Shown: positions 1 through 11,988 of the stretch, one piece after another
Layout: each line of letters opens with the position of its first letter
Position numbering within the stretch: position 1 is the first letter of the stretch
DNA from: Rotaria sp. Silwood1
Taxonomy: Eukaryota > Rotifera > Eurotatoria > Philodinida > Philodinidae
Assembly: GCA_905250075.1 (NCBI GenBank)
Contig: CAJNOP010000095.1
Coordinates: 357,279-421,278, forward strand
DNA: 64,000 nucleotides
Direction of reading: 5' to 3'
Notes under the pieces: model-generated
Seen by the model: the letters and a program-made list of their open reading frames with translations, nothing else
What the model was told of the DNA's origin: nothing
Databases searched by the model: none
Translations under genes and position numbers: made by a program

Positions 1-2125
1 TTTTCTCATTAATATCTCTAAATGTCAATAGTTTCGAACGATGCAAATAATCCTAAATTATCAAAATATTTATAGTTGCTAGGTGGGATACGACTATGTG
101 ATTATATCCAAACCTGAATGGACAATTTTTTTCAAGTGTGGTATTCGATCCGACTCGATAATTCTATAGTTAAACTAATGCCCCGAGTCGAGTTATGTGC
201 TGAATATTCAACCGAGTTGCAGAACACTAATGCGAAACAGTCCATTTATTTTTTGCACTAAATCTAATAACGTAATTGACATCAATGTTTTAAACTCAGC
301 AATATACTTTATAGGAAACATCTATAAAATATTAATAATTTTTAATTTAAACGACAAATAATAAAAATTCATTTATAAAGGAAGATGTTGAAAAAGTATC
401 AGACAGTATAGATTGAAATTTGGATACTTAATAATAATTTCATTGTTTGAAAAAAACAAAAGTTTGCATAAATGAAGTTAGCAAGCGGTTCGTCCTAGCG
501 ACTTAGCCAACGCAGGTCTACTATGAGCTAAATACTGTTCGACGAGCTCTATTCAATGATATATGCTTCATTTCAATGAAAATAAAATTTCAGTGATTAA
601 AATCTTTGACAAATTTTAATGAATAAATTGTCATTGTCTTTCGTTACCATTATGTGTAAAATACAGATTAAGAGAAGGCTTACATATACAATCATACCTT
701 CTAAATTTTCTGATAGTCTGCAATTTATAGTTTAATAAGAGTTATGCATAAATATATATTTATGACTGAAACGTGCTTCTCAAATTGGATGGAATTAGAT
801 ATGTTGTCAAAATGGCGAACATCTTAATATAAATTAATAATAAAATTCTTTCTTGACAAAAAAAACTCTATCTGTCTCATATATGTTTTAAATTTAGCTC
901 CGATGAACTACTATCGTTAGATGAGATAAACCGATAGTAGCAATCGATGATACTTGAGCAATTCTGATCAATATAGTTTTGTTTTTTTAATTGAGTATAA
1001 CATACATTATTCTTTAGAAGTTGTCTGGTTGCGTCTGACCCACTACATGCCTCACTTAGTTCAGTCAATGAGGCGAATAGTTTTTGAAAAAATTCGAATT
1101 TTCTACTAATTTTCTTACGGTAAACACTATTGTAATAAAAATTAGTGTTTTCCATTGCTTTCAGGAACATGATATTTGAAGAACAGTCTTCTATTCATAG
1201 TTATCATAATCGTATGTTATTGATGACTGTCCCACATTATTAAAATTATGTTAGTATGAATAAAAAAAATAAATTCACGATTTTTGTTATTCATGTTTTT
1301 GTGAGTCATCAGGAAATTGCGCAAACGACTTAGGTTAAATGAAATATCACTGCGAAGTCAAAATTCGCTTCTACTTTGTCTTCGAAACAATTAAAAGAGT
1401 ATTTAAACGTCGTTTGAAATACAAAATGAAGCTGTATTGATTATACAAAAGCCAATAAGCTAAAGAAAGAGCAGCCAATATGTTTTCTTCTAACCTTATA
1501 TCACTAAACTATACAAAAATGCTTTTTACTTTTGCCATCAAATATGCCAAATAATTCGACATGGCAAAACATTCCTATTCAATCAATAATCAATAAATAG
1601 TTTGTTTGTACAAATATTTTTCTCAGCGTAGAAGTAAACAAACCAGAATTTTACAATACTCCAACAGTAAACACTGTTTGAAGTATATAATCATAACTAT
1701 TCAGTAGACATCAATGTTGAAATTTATTTTAATGATTATTAGTGAAAATCATTGTTCAATTTTTATTCATATCAAAGAAATTTTCTTGTTAGATATTTGA
1801 TGTTTCTAATTAGTATTCAATCATAATTTCATTGAATGTTAACATCGATTCCAATGTCAATAATATTCATTTTCGAAATATGTTTAAAATTTATTAGAAT
1901 CAACAAATGAAACGTTTCTACATAAAAACTAAACACATGTACTTCAAATCTTTTATTTTACATTTTCAAATTATTCATCATTTTGCCTATAATTAATTTT
2001 ATTAGGTACTTTGAGAAAAAGTATATTAATACAACTTTACGAAGAAGATATACAATGTGAAGTCCATATAATTGTTGGAGTTTCTAATAGTAACAAGTTC
2101 TATTTTACTCTATCGTGTTTCATAT
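1..2125. other. Intergenic, no gene recognised
   Basis: AT-rich sequence with many stops in all frames. The longest open frame (877-1170, minus) is 97 codons, resembles nothing I know and has no convincing splice context. I see no RNA gene or repeat array here. Confidence 0.6.
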
Positions 2126-2133
2126 ATGCTAAT
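2126..2133. repeat. Target site duplication, left copy
   Basis: ATGCTAAT lies immediately outside the left end of the hAT-like element and is identical to the copy at 3706-3713. Confidence 0.88.
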
Positions 2134-2155
2134 CAGGGCTCCGGATGGGATGGGA
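2134..2155 (+). repeat. Left terminal inverted repeat
   Basis: These 22 bp are the exact reverse complement of 3684-3705. Inward of it the left end continues with another GGGAT unit and then a short hairpin (GGGACGAAAAAATCGTCCC). Confidence 0.88.
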
Positions 2156-3661
2156 TGGGACGAAAAAATCGTCCCATGGTACGAGTTGATTCGTCCCATC
2201 CCATCCCGTGGGATATCTAAAATTTTTTTTCCATCCCATCCCATCCCATGGGATTTAGGGGTCGTCCCATCCGATCCCATGGGAACCCATGGGACAAACA
2301 TCTACTGAAAAAATATTAAAATTTATTGAACCAATCACCATGGTAGTCATATTGAATCCTTTGATATTCTTCCTAACTATTTCCATATCGCTACTTTATT
2401 TCACATTCAATTTCTCTACTATTTATATTAATTCACATGGTTCTTTTCGAAAAAGATACTGCGCATCTTGATCAACGCTAATGAATAAGGTAATCAACTC
2501 ATCGAAATTTGTTAAGATAGATTTCAATTGGTCAGGATCTGCTCGAGTCCAGAATTGACGTTTCTTTTTTGGAACATTGCAACACAATAGTTCGAATCAC
2601 TAACCAGTACTAACGATGCTTCTCTCGGGCATCGGAAACTTGATGTCTCATATTCTGATGATTTTCCTTAGATTTCTCAGATTTTTTAAGGCGGTTAAAG
2701 ATTATTACATATTGTTGCACTATTCAAGGGATTTCTTCAAATGTTCACGGATTTCAATAAAATATAAAATAGTTTTAATCCAACAGATTTGATTTAGATT
2801 TGCTATCCACTAATTAGTTTTCTCTTAACCATGAGCTTCCGAGAGTTGTATCGAAAATTGATTTGAAGTATAAGTTAATTAAAACATGTGCTCTTGTCGT
2901 TATGGCGTGATGAGTAGTGCTAGGAGTAGTATTAAAAAATAAAATAGTACAAAACACATGAAACTCAGAAAGAAATTACTTTGTTTTTAATAGTTAGTAC
3001 GGTTTGTTAAAATGTTATTTTTATGCACGAGAGAATTGGACTTTATTTGAAAAGAAAATGATAATAAATAGTCTTAGACTTTTTCAGCCTTTTTTAATAA
3101 TAGTCTTCATCATAATAATACGTAGTAATACGAATCTAACACACTTATTTGTCATAAACTAAGTTTCTTATTCATGTGTTATGCTCATATCAACTACTTT
3201 AACGCAATCTTACAGGATTGAAAGTATAACTTACTAATATTTGTTTTAAAATAAAATGATATCCTCTATGGGTAAAAACGATCGTTTCGTTTCGATACTC
3301 TGAAAGCAACAACTAAGAAATACAAGATAATTCATTATTTAATTTTATATAAAATGATTTTTTTTTCTTAAAAATGGTACAAGAGAGTCAAATGTGAACT
3401 CATTTGTGTTAAAATAAAACAGATGTAATAAGGAAATTATGAAGTCTATCTTTCTCCACTTTTATAAAGTAGCTCGAACTAATATTTCTACAGAAAATAA
3501 TGTGCAAATTTTACTCAAAAATAAAAAACACAAATCCCATGGGATCAAAGTTTTGTCCCATCCCATCCCATGGGATTAGCGATTTATTCCATCCCATCCC
3601 ATGGGATATTTGAAGGAAAAAGTTGTCCCATGGGATGGGATTAGATGGGATGGGATGCGAT

Positions 3662-3679
3662 GGGATGGGATGGGATGGG
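3662..3679 (+). other. G-quadruplex-type motif in transposon end
   Basis: Four GGG runs separated by AT dinucleotides (G3-N2 repeated) form a textbook intramolecular quadruplex pattern just inside the right TIR. The left end (2143-2159) has three GGG runs plus a GG with the same spacing on the same strand. Confidence 0.6.
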
Positions 3680-3683
3680 ATTG

Positions 3684-3705
3684 TCCCATCCCATCCGGAG
3701 CCCTG
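3684..3705 (-). repeat. Right terminal inverted repeat
   Basis: Exact reverse complement of 2134-2155, ending in CCGGAGCCCTG directly before the second ATGCTAAT. Confidence 0.88.
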
Positions 3706-3713
3706 ATGCTAAT
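3706..3713. repeat. Target site duplication, right copy
   Basis: ATGCTAAT, identical to 2126-2133. Confidence 0.88.
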
Positions 3714-4728
3714 ACTAAGAACAAAGGAACACCTCTTTCAAAACTTTGGATCTATTGATTCATGACAACTGATATTGAACAATATCTATGCTTTGCTTTT
3801 GCGTGATTTTCTTCAATCAACATGTAATTTCTTTACGAGAACAGATAAATTTGATATTTTGCTATTTAAAACCATTATTTAACACAACTGAAAGGTTTGT
3901 CAATTTATATAAGGTTATTAGTGCCAAAATGAAAATATAATGAGCTATACAGTTCGATTTTTATACTAAGCTTTATATTTTTAGGTCGTTTAATAACTAG
4001 ATATTATCACAGGTGTATGATAACAGTAGTTGACAGAACTTCCACAACAAAATGGAATCTTTTTCTGATATTTTTATAAAAGCATCAACCGAAACTACTA
4101 GCCATCAAAAGGTTCTTACAGTCAATTGCTAGCAGTTTAACAAAAATTAGCCACTGTCAAAAGTTCAACTGAACCGGCAAACTGATCAACCAGATTCTAA
4201 ACGCTCTCTACTACTATTATCAACTAAATAAAAATAGAAAAGCCTATAATTTTGATTAGTTATTACGACGCCTTTTTTTCATAAGTATAGTTTTTAGTTT
4301 ATTTTTTTTTATGCAAACATAACCTTAAAGGAAAAAATCATTGAATACTTAAAACTAATAACAAAACAAAAACGTGAGAAACACAAATGCGGGTATAGAT
4401 GATCTAGTCTCTGACTTCAATTTCTATTCATATACAATACTATGCCATTATTCATAACATAAACGAAAACAAAAGGCAGAAATGAAGAACAAACTCTCAA
4501 AAGAAAAGAAAGAAATTCAAAAAATGTCTTTTTCCTATACTTCTGAAACTAAATAAGATCACAAAACTAAATAATGGTGAAGAAAAAAAAACCGAATACA
4601 AATAATATAATTATACACATAGCGAGATCTTCTCACATCAATATCAGTATTTGCTCTACTCCGAATATGAAAGAAAGAAAAAAAGAAGAAGAATTAAAAG
4701 AAAGTGTTTTTTTTTTTTTGTTATTCAT
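3714..4728. other. Intergenic / 3' flank of BCKDK
   Basis: AT-rich with no supported gene. It contains the 3' flank of the minus-strand kinase gene that ends at 4729. Confidence 0.5.
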
Positions 4729-7700
4729 TTACAATCGTACAATGCGTTTTTCTGATGTTAAAAGTCCAACACGTACATAAACATCAGTACCAATACCAAA
4801 CATTGTTTCGATTGTTAATGAGCCATTTAAATATTCACAATAGGCACGTGATGTTGGCACACCAAAACCATATCTAAAATAAAATAAAACAAAAAATATC
4901 ATTTTATTTTCCATCAATAAAAAGAAAAACAAATGAATGAATAATTTATTTACCCGCTCATTTTATTCGTATGCTCTCTAGTAACTAGTTGATCATATAA
5001 ATGACTTTCAAAATCAGTATATGAAAGTGATGCAGCATTATCTGCTGAATGACTCGATGAAAAATGATAATCAAATACTTTATCAAGTAATGATCGTGGC
5101 ATACCACCACCACGATCTTTTATTCTAGAAAGAATAAAAAAAAAAAACAAAGAATATTTATCATCAAAATATTCTTGAAAGTTCTATACCGAAAAACAAG
5201 TTCATCTTCATTAACAGCAATTGTAACGCCAACACTTGGTAAATCACTATCTGAATGTCTATAATGTTCAACTGTCGCTCTATAAAACGAAGTAAATATA
5301 TTCTTATTCACTAATGAAAATATAAACAAGTAATCATATATGAAGATCAAAGAAGTAGAATTCGATTAAGAACATTTTAGCTTACAAAGGAAATCTCCCA
5401 ACTAATTAATCATTTGTAAGTCAAGACTATGTGCATTATGTAAATCCTAATCTGCTATGAGTATCATTTAAAAAAAGTTTGAGTTCTTAAGGTATTGTTG
5501 CGGAGATATTGCGTTTTTGTGATATTTTTCGGTAGAATATCATGTTCCCTAAGGAATACTAGGGAAACTAGTTTTTTTTTTAATTCCGTATACATACCGG
5601 CAAATTCGATGTTCTTATTTCAGGAGAGAAGCAAAAAAAAGATTTGAAACTCTCAAAATAAACTATTCTCATTACAGTCTGTCTCTATGTAAAGATTCAA
5701 GTCAAAAAAACAGTTTTCCTAGTATTTCTTAGAAGTACAATGGCATCAACATCAAACATATCGTCAAAATACAATATTTACGTATCAATAAGCTAAGAGT
5801 TCGAAATTTTTTTCCAATATTCTTAGTTCATTTCGGTTTACCTGATGCACATAGTTCCGAACTCAAAAGAGATCAAAGCAGTTGAATGACTTTCTTCATT
5901 AAGTAAATACCGTTGAAATATCGAACTTTGCATAAATATTTGCAAATCTAGTTAAATTTATTAAAAACAAAATCATCGAGCAAAATCGATCACCTTGCTA
6001 CACATCGAACATACACAAATTATAAAGACTAGCATTCGAAAAGAAATAATCGTAAAGATAAAAACTATAGATTAAGCTTGTACACATCATTCCAGAGTTA
6101 AATAATAAATCAAGAAGAAAAATTATTAATTATAAATCATTTTTGAACAATAATATCTTTACTTTTACAATCATTTCATATATACTTTTTGTATTAAAAT
6201 TTTGGTTTCATAATATATGCAATTATAATTTCGAATATTTATTTATTTAAATGCTATAAATTAGATTTGTTGTTAACATAGGCATTGCCTTACATCTCTT
6301 ATAATGATCTATGTTTATCAATCAATGATTAAGCAATGTGAGAAATGCATCTTTTTTTCGATGCAGATAAATCAATGATGCAACAAAAAAAAAGCTCTGT
6401 GATCTTCAGCTTGATATGCATAACACTTACTCACCATCAATACCAAGATTTTTACAAAACATAACTTGTATAAACAAATTCAAAGCTGCAGCATACAACA
6501 AAAGATTTTTTTTTTCATACTCCTTTATATCTTCTATCGAGTGAGATTGCCGTTTTTTTTTTGTGTTATATTTCAGTTTTACTGATTAATCTAACACTAA
6601 AACTTACCTAAATGCATTTTTCAGCATTTCAGGTATAATATAATTTAATGGTGTTGCAATATATGGAAATGTACTATGTACATGACCATCGATCTTAACA
6701 TTAGGAGTAACACCATATTCCGAACGGCATACTTTCCTATTAAAATAAAAGAGTATTATATTGGAATAAAGTTTTTCTTTTTTTTCTCATAAACTTACAT
6801 CACATATTCAGCTGCTGATTCAACAAGTTTTTTAGGTGAAAAACTCATACAAATAGCACCAATATAATTTTGCTATATTACAAGAAAAAAATAAAGAAGA
6901 TTATTAAATTTAAATAGTAAAATTTTCTATACTTTATCTTTGCGTAATGCAATATGATGTTCAATTAACATTTTAATAGCCAATCTAGAAGTCAAAGCAC
7001 GATCAAGAAAATTACGTACAAGTGTTTCTTGCTATAAAAATAAAAGAAATATTTCATAGTAAAAAAAAAGAATATAAATATTATATTTTCTTTGTTACTT
7101 TTATATGTCTTTTTGATTCACGAAAACCTTCTGCTAATAATGGTAATGTATCTGCCGTACAACTAAGTGTATTTTTAAGTAGTTCAGTAAAATCTTTCTC
7201 TTGTTCTAGAGTTTTAATCTTTAAAATAAAGTTCATAGAAATTTTTAAGATAAAAAAAAAATAACTAAATCTTACTGGTGGAAATGTATGCAGTGTATGA
7301 AAGATTTTAATAAATCGTTCATGCTAAAATAGAGATCAGTCATTGGTAATAACAAAAAAAAACAATACATATGAATAAATTAATTTATACCAATTCTAAT
7401 AACAGAGGATTACATGCAACAACAAATGGTAAATTTCGAAAATCATCTATTCGATGTGCAAAACGAATGGGTAAATCTCTATGAAGATATTGAGCTGATC
7501 TCTAAAATATAAAATAAATGATCAAGAAGTTCATGTTTTAATTATTGAAACTTACTAAAAGATGACTTCCATCTTCTGTTTTTCCAATATACATCATTGT
7601 TAATGGTGTAAGGCGAATTGAATGCTAGAAAAAAAAGAATAAGAATTTTAGTTAATAGAAATCAAAAATAAAATAAAATCTATTCTACCTTGGCAGCGTA

Positions 7701-7937
7701 CTGTTCAATAGCAGTTTGACAATAAAATGAAGTAACAGTTATATTAGCCAAATGTTTATCACGAATAATTTTTTCAGTTGGAGATGCATATCGATTATTT
7801 CCATTTTCATTTGTTGTTTGTAATGAATGTTTATTATCATGATTATTATTATTGATTGTATTTGTTACATTAGTTGTGTTCAGACGAACACCTGGCCTTA
7901 CTGACCATAGTAATCGATGTATTTTAGTACTAAACAT
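4729..7937 (-). CDS. BCKDK: Branched-chain alpha-ketoacid dehydrogenase kinase (BCKDK)
   Basis: Mitochondrial protein kinase of the PDK/BCKDK family, which phosphorylates and inactivates the E1 alpha subunit of the branched-chain ketoacid dehydrogenase complex. I model 11 exons in transcript order: 7937-7689, 7624-7556, 7501-7391, 7323-7276, 7218-7099, 7031-6933, 6872-6799, 6736-6608, 5279-5190, 5124-4954, 4873-4729 (434 aa, frame intact). The first about 65 residues are basic and Asn/Ser/Thr-rich, consistent with a transit peptide. [16 protein letters not shown] (about 68-83) and [20 protein letters not shown] match the family N-terminus. The ATP-binding part has an N box PEMLKNAFR (about 292-300), a G1 box DRGGG (about 333-337) and a G2 box [11 protein letters not shown] (about 388-398). 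The closest match from memory is BCKDK rather than PDK, since the VTSFYxQ[ST]AI and LTP..M signatures are BCKDK-like. Intron 8 is unusually long (1.33 kb). It is divergently arranged with the helicase gene at 8358. Confidence 0.93.
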
Positions 7938-8357
7938 AATTTTTTTAATTATCTTTTCAAATAAATATCATGATCGATTTGTTAATAATAATTTAAACAA
8001 ATCATATTTTTCGTGATATTCTTCGAGAAGAATGAGAAATAATCATATGGAAATAATATCCGTAATGATAGAAAGTTCAAATTCAACATCGCATAAAACA
8101 CGCGCTGGCAGCGTGATATACATAAATAAGTGTTATAATTGCAGTGACGACAGCCACTATCAGTAGTTTCTTGTTTGTATATGATTGGCTTTTGAATCAA
8201 CCAATAAAATATGTTATAATGGAAATAAATACGATTATTATTCAATGTATGTAAAGAACTGTGAAATAACAGTTTTGAGTATAAGAAGCTGCATAAATTA
8301 AAATTTTCTTCCTTTTTAGATTTTCTTTTAATTTCATCTTAAAGAAAAAGTTTAACC
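7938..8357. promoter_or_regulatory. Shared divergent promoter region
   Basis: These 420 bp separate the start codons of BCKDK (minus) and the first DDX19-like gene (plus), so they must hold both 5' UTRs and probably both promoters. A pyrimidine-rich stretch ending in AG at 8343-8344, 13 nt before the helicase ATG, looks like a 3' splice site. No core promoter element is distinct enough to call. Confidence 0.5.
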
Positions 8358-11300
8358 ATGGCTGATAATGATAAAGCAAGTATTTTTCGTGGACAAAAAA
8401 ATGTTTCAAGTTTTTCATCATCTTCTTCAACTGTAACAAATAATCAAGAACAACCAAAGGTATGCAATTTAGTATTTTAGTTATATTTAAAACCCCGAAC
8501 GTTATGAAATGAGTAGAGGGGAGAGATGAGAGTGAGTTTTTTTGTTTTGATTACAAGAGTTCTCGTCTTTTTCCTACATTCAATTTTGGTCAAATAAATG
8601 AAACTCTTAAAAACATATCTGATATTAATAATAATATTAAACGATCTGTTGATATTAATAATAATAATAATGATATTGATTATGATGATAAACCGGAAAC
8701 ATCTATAAGTATGGAACAATTATCATTATTAAATAAACATACACATTTACGTGATATAAATTATTCATTAATATTGGAAGATGATGGAACAAATCCACAA
8801 TCACCATTACATTCTGTTAAAACATTTGAAGAATTAAAATTAGAACCACAATTATTAAATGGTATTTATTATATGGGTTTTCGACGTCCATCACGTATTC
8901 AAGAACGTGCATTACCACAATTACTTGCTTATCCACCACGAAATATGATTGCACAATCACAAAATGGAACTGGAAAAACAGTAAAATGAAAAACAAAAAA
9001 AAATTTATACAATAAAAAAAAAACTATTCATTGAAATATTTAGGCAGCATTTTCTTTGGCAACACTTAGTCGTGTGGATCCAAATTTAAATTATGTTCAA
9101 GCACTTATTCTATCACCAACATTTGAACTTGCTTTACAAATTGGACAAGTTATTGAAAAAATGGCAAAATTTTTACCATATATTAAAATAGCATATGCTG
9201 TACGTGATCCAACAATATCAAAACGAAATGAATATACTAAAGGAAAAGTATTAGATGTTCCAATTGTTATTGGTACACCTGGTACTGTTGAAGATTGGTG
9301 TAAAAAAATGAAAATAATTGATTTAAAAAAATTACGCATGTTTGTTATTGATGAAGCTGATGTTATGATTAGTTTACCGGGTTTTTCACAAATTTGTATT
9401 GATCTTGTCAAAAATACTATTGGAAAAGATTGTCAAACAATGCTTTTTTCAGCAACATATTCAGATGAGGTTTGTTTGAAAGAAAACAAATATTTTGAAC
9501 TTTTCAAGACGATTTTTTTCACTTTTTTTTTTATTGGATTAGGTTATGGATTTTGCTAAACGAATTATTGAAAATCCAGGTAAATTATTTCTAGATTTTA
9601 ATTTAATCAAGAAATATATCCAACTGTCAGATGCTGTTCGATCTTAAATTTTAGCCATGAATAGGACGTAGTAAAACTGAGAAAATCCTAAAACGGGCCG
9701 GGTGAATACAGTAACCTAGCTAGAATTATGATCGTTTGAGTTTCATGAAAAATTTAATTATTAGATTTTCATCTAAAATTTTCTTCATAGAAAGATCTCA
9801 TGACGAATAGACTATCGTGAAAATTTCTGTGCAAACGAATGTATTCTAATTGCGATATCGAATATCCAATGGATGGTTATATGTCATCAGACAAACCATA
9901 TAGAATCGAATTGTCTTAGATACTTAAGATCTCAAGAAAAATATGTATGTTTGAACTAAAATCTTTAGAACAAGTTCAAAGGTTGAAAAACTCCTAAGAC
10001 GATCATAATGCTGGACTAAGTGACGCATCGATTTCAACTGATTGAGGATTTTTTAGTCTTACTCATTGCTATAATAATATCTAGCCAAACAATGTCCAAC
10101 ATTTACATGTGTATTTTCTTAGACAACAAAAGTCAGTAGAGAATTTCGTCTGTCCCTATTTGCTTTTAAGTCGACTATGTACAGATGATACTAAACATAT
10201 CCAATGATTGACAAGATATATTTTCCTATATTAGTATATCTTTACATCAAGAAAAAAGTCGTTGACATGTTTCGTTCATTTTGAATACATAAGTTGTAAT
10301 AAAATCAGCTCTTACAGTTCTAGTAGGCTATTAAAGATTGTATATAGAAACAATTTTAGCTTCTAAAAAGCATGTTTCTGTACATTTTTTGCTTTTAAGT
10401 AAAGTTCGATTCTCATTATCTAAATCGATTCGAATAGAAATATGATCTAACACTCGTTAATTTAATGTTGGCATTCAATACAAAGAATAGAATTATTAAA
10501 TTACTAAAAAAGAGCAAGATTATTATTAATATGTCATAACTCTCGCATTTTCTTTGCATAGTTTTTTACTTGCACTAAATGCAGAAAACTACTCAATCAC
10601 TACAAGAAAAAAAAAAGAAACTCCATTTAGAAAAGTTGTATAGAACATAACACTGCACTCTAACGAAAGAATTGGTCGAGGTGATATCTCCCGTTGGAGG
10701 TAAGACCCTAGTCATTAAGCAGATTTTGTTGAGTCTAGAAGAAACATAGAGAGATTCTTCGCCATGCATTTGCTCTTCCGAAGTTATAACCGTTATACTG
10801 GATTTCTTGCCTTTGATACAGTATTTATAAACATTTCAGAGAAACGAATTTTGGCTTAATACTTTTTTCATAGACAGTTCTCGAACTCATTAGTTTTCTA
10901 GAAGTTTCAGCTAAAAAGAAGAGTCTCTTCTCGAAATATCAAATCTAATAAAAAAAAACCATGATACTGCATCAGAACAATGGCTAGAACTTCAAAAAAA
11001 GTAGCGCATGAGGAAGAATCCTTCTTGATTACTCCTATTCTCAATAGGCCCTTCATAAGATTGTCTACTTTTCTTCACATTCAATTCTATCTATTAATTC
11101 TTTTTGTTTTTATTTAGTTATTTTCCGATTAAAACGTGAAGAACAATCATTATCAAATATTCGTAAGTATTCGTACACATTTTCATTATTAATTAATAAT
11201 TTATTGTTTTTTTTTTTGATTAACTAGGTCAATTTTATATTGAATGTAATAATGATGAAGAAAAATATGATGCTGTTAAAACAATCTATTCATCAATAAC

Positions 11301-11828
11301 TATTGGTCAAGCAATGATTTTTTGTCGTTATAAACGTACAGCTCATGCACTTGCATTACGAATGATAAATGATAAACATTGTGTTGAATTACTATCATCA
11401 GAATTAACTGTTGAACAACGTGCTGCTATAATAAATCGTTTTCGTAATGGAAAATTTCGTGTTTTAGTTGTAACAAATGTTTGTGCACGTGGTATTGATA
11501 TTGATGATATATCATTAGTACTTAATTTTGAATTTCCACTTGTTTATGATGATAAAAAACATTGTTTTATTGATAAACCTGATTATGATACATATTTACA
11601 TCGTATTGGACGTGCTGGACGTTTTGGCCGTATTGGTCATACGTATGTTTTAATGTAGATCGATAATTGTTTTTATTATTTTTTGTTTTTTTTCTTCTTT
11701 TATATAGATTTAATTTAATAACACCATCAGAAAAACATTTACTTAAACAAGTTGAAAACTATTTTCAAAAACCAATTGTGGAATTTTCCGAAAAATATAT
11801 TGTTGATGATGAACTTTATAACATATAG
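8358..11828 (+). CDS. DEAD-box RNA helicase, DDX19/Dbp5 type, copy 1
   Basis: ATP-dependent RNA helicase of the Dbp5/DDX19 group, which in other eukaryotes remodels mRNPs at the cytoplasmic face of the nuclear pore during mRNA export. Exons: 8358-8459, 8558-8980, 9044-9469, 9543-9579, 11118-11162, 11228-11642, 11708-11828 (522 aa). Visible motifs: a Q-motif region GFRRPSRIQ; motif I AQSQNGTGKT (166-175; Asn where DDX19 normally has Ser); motif Ia PTFELA (200-205), close to the PTYELA typical of DDX19; GTPGT; DEAD (278-281); SAT (311-313); motif V ARGIDID; and motif VI HRIGRAGRFGR (469-479). All catalytic motifs are intact, so it is probably active. The N-terminus is Ser/Asn-rich. Intron 4 is about 1.5 kb; the others are about 65-100 bp. 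A paralogue follows 160 bp downstream. Confidence 0.92.
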
Positions 11829-11988
11829 ATATATATATATGTTGATAAATTTGGTTATTTTTTGATTTTGTTCTCCCTGTGAAATGTGATATTTTTGTTT
11901 GATTAGAAATTTTGAAAGAACAGAAATTTATTATAGATTTTTGAACAGAAAAGAAAGCCAGATTTTTTTTCTTATTTAGTCTGAAACT
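11829..11988 (+). promoter_or_regulatory. Short intercistronic region with splice acceptor before downstream ATG
   Basis: Only 160 bp separate the stop of helicase copy 1 from the ATG of copy 2. A T-rich tract ends in TTATTTAG (AG at 11978-11979), a canonical 3' splice site 9 nt before the ATG. No upstream coding donor needs it, so it is either the end of a 5' UTR intron or a spliced-leader trans-splice site in an operon-like pair. Confidence 0.5.

Larger units (their letters stand above)
2134..3705. mobile_element. Non-autonomous hAT-like DNA transposon (1572 bp)
   Basis: The ends are perfect 22-bp inverted repeats that begin CAGGGCTCCGGATGGGATGG. They are flanked by the exact direct 8-bp duplication ATGCTAAT (2126-2133 and 3706-3713). 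An 8-bp target duplication plus CAGGG...CCCTG ends is characteristic of hAT-superfamily elements. The first and last roughly 170 bp are packed with GGGAT/ATCCC units in both orientations and with CCCATGGG palindromes. The middle (about 2300-3530) is ordinary AT-rich DNA with no open frame above about 60 codons, so no transposase is encoded and mobility would need one supplied in trans. The perfect TIRs and TSD suggest a fairly recent insertion. The hAT assignment rests on ends and TSD only. Confidence 0.88.

Noticed and set aside
877..1170. 97-codon frame, minus strand
   Set aside because: No recognisable protein features, no splice context, isolated in non-coding DNA.
2011..2308. Overlapping open frames rich in Gly-Trp-Asp and His-Pro-Ile-Pro on both strands
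   Set aside because: They are translations of the GGGAT/ATCCC arrays in the transposon end, not genes.
9097..9411. 104-codon minus-strand frame inside helicase copy 1
   Set aside because: Shadow of the real coding exon on the plus strand.
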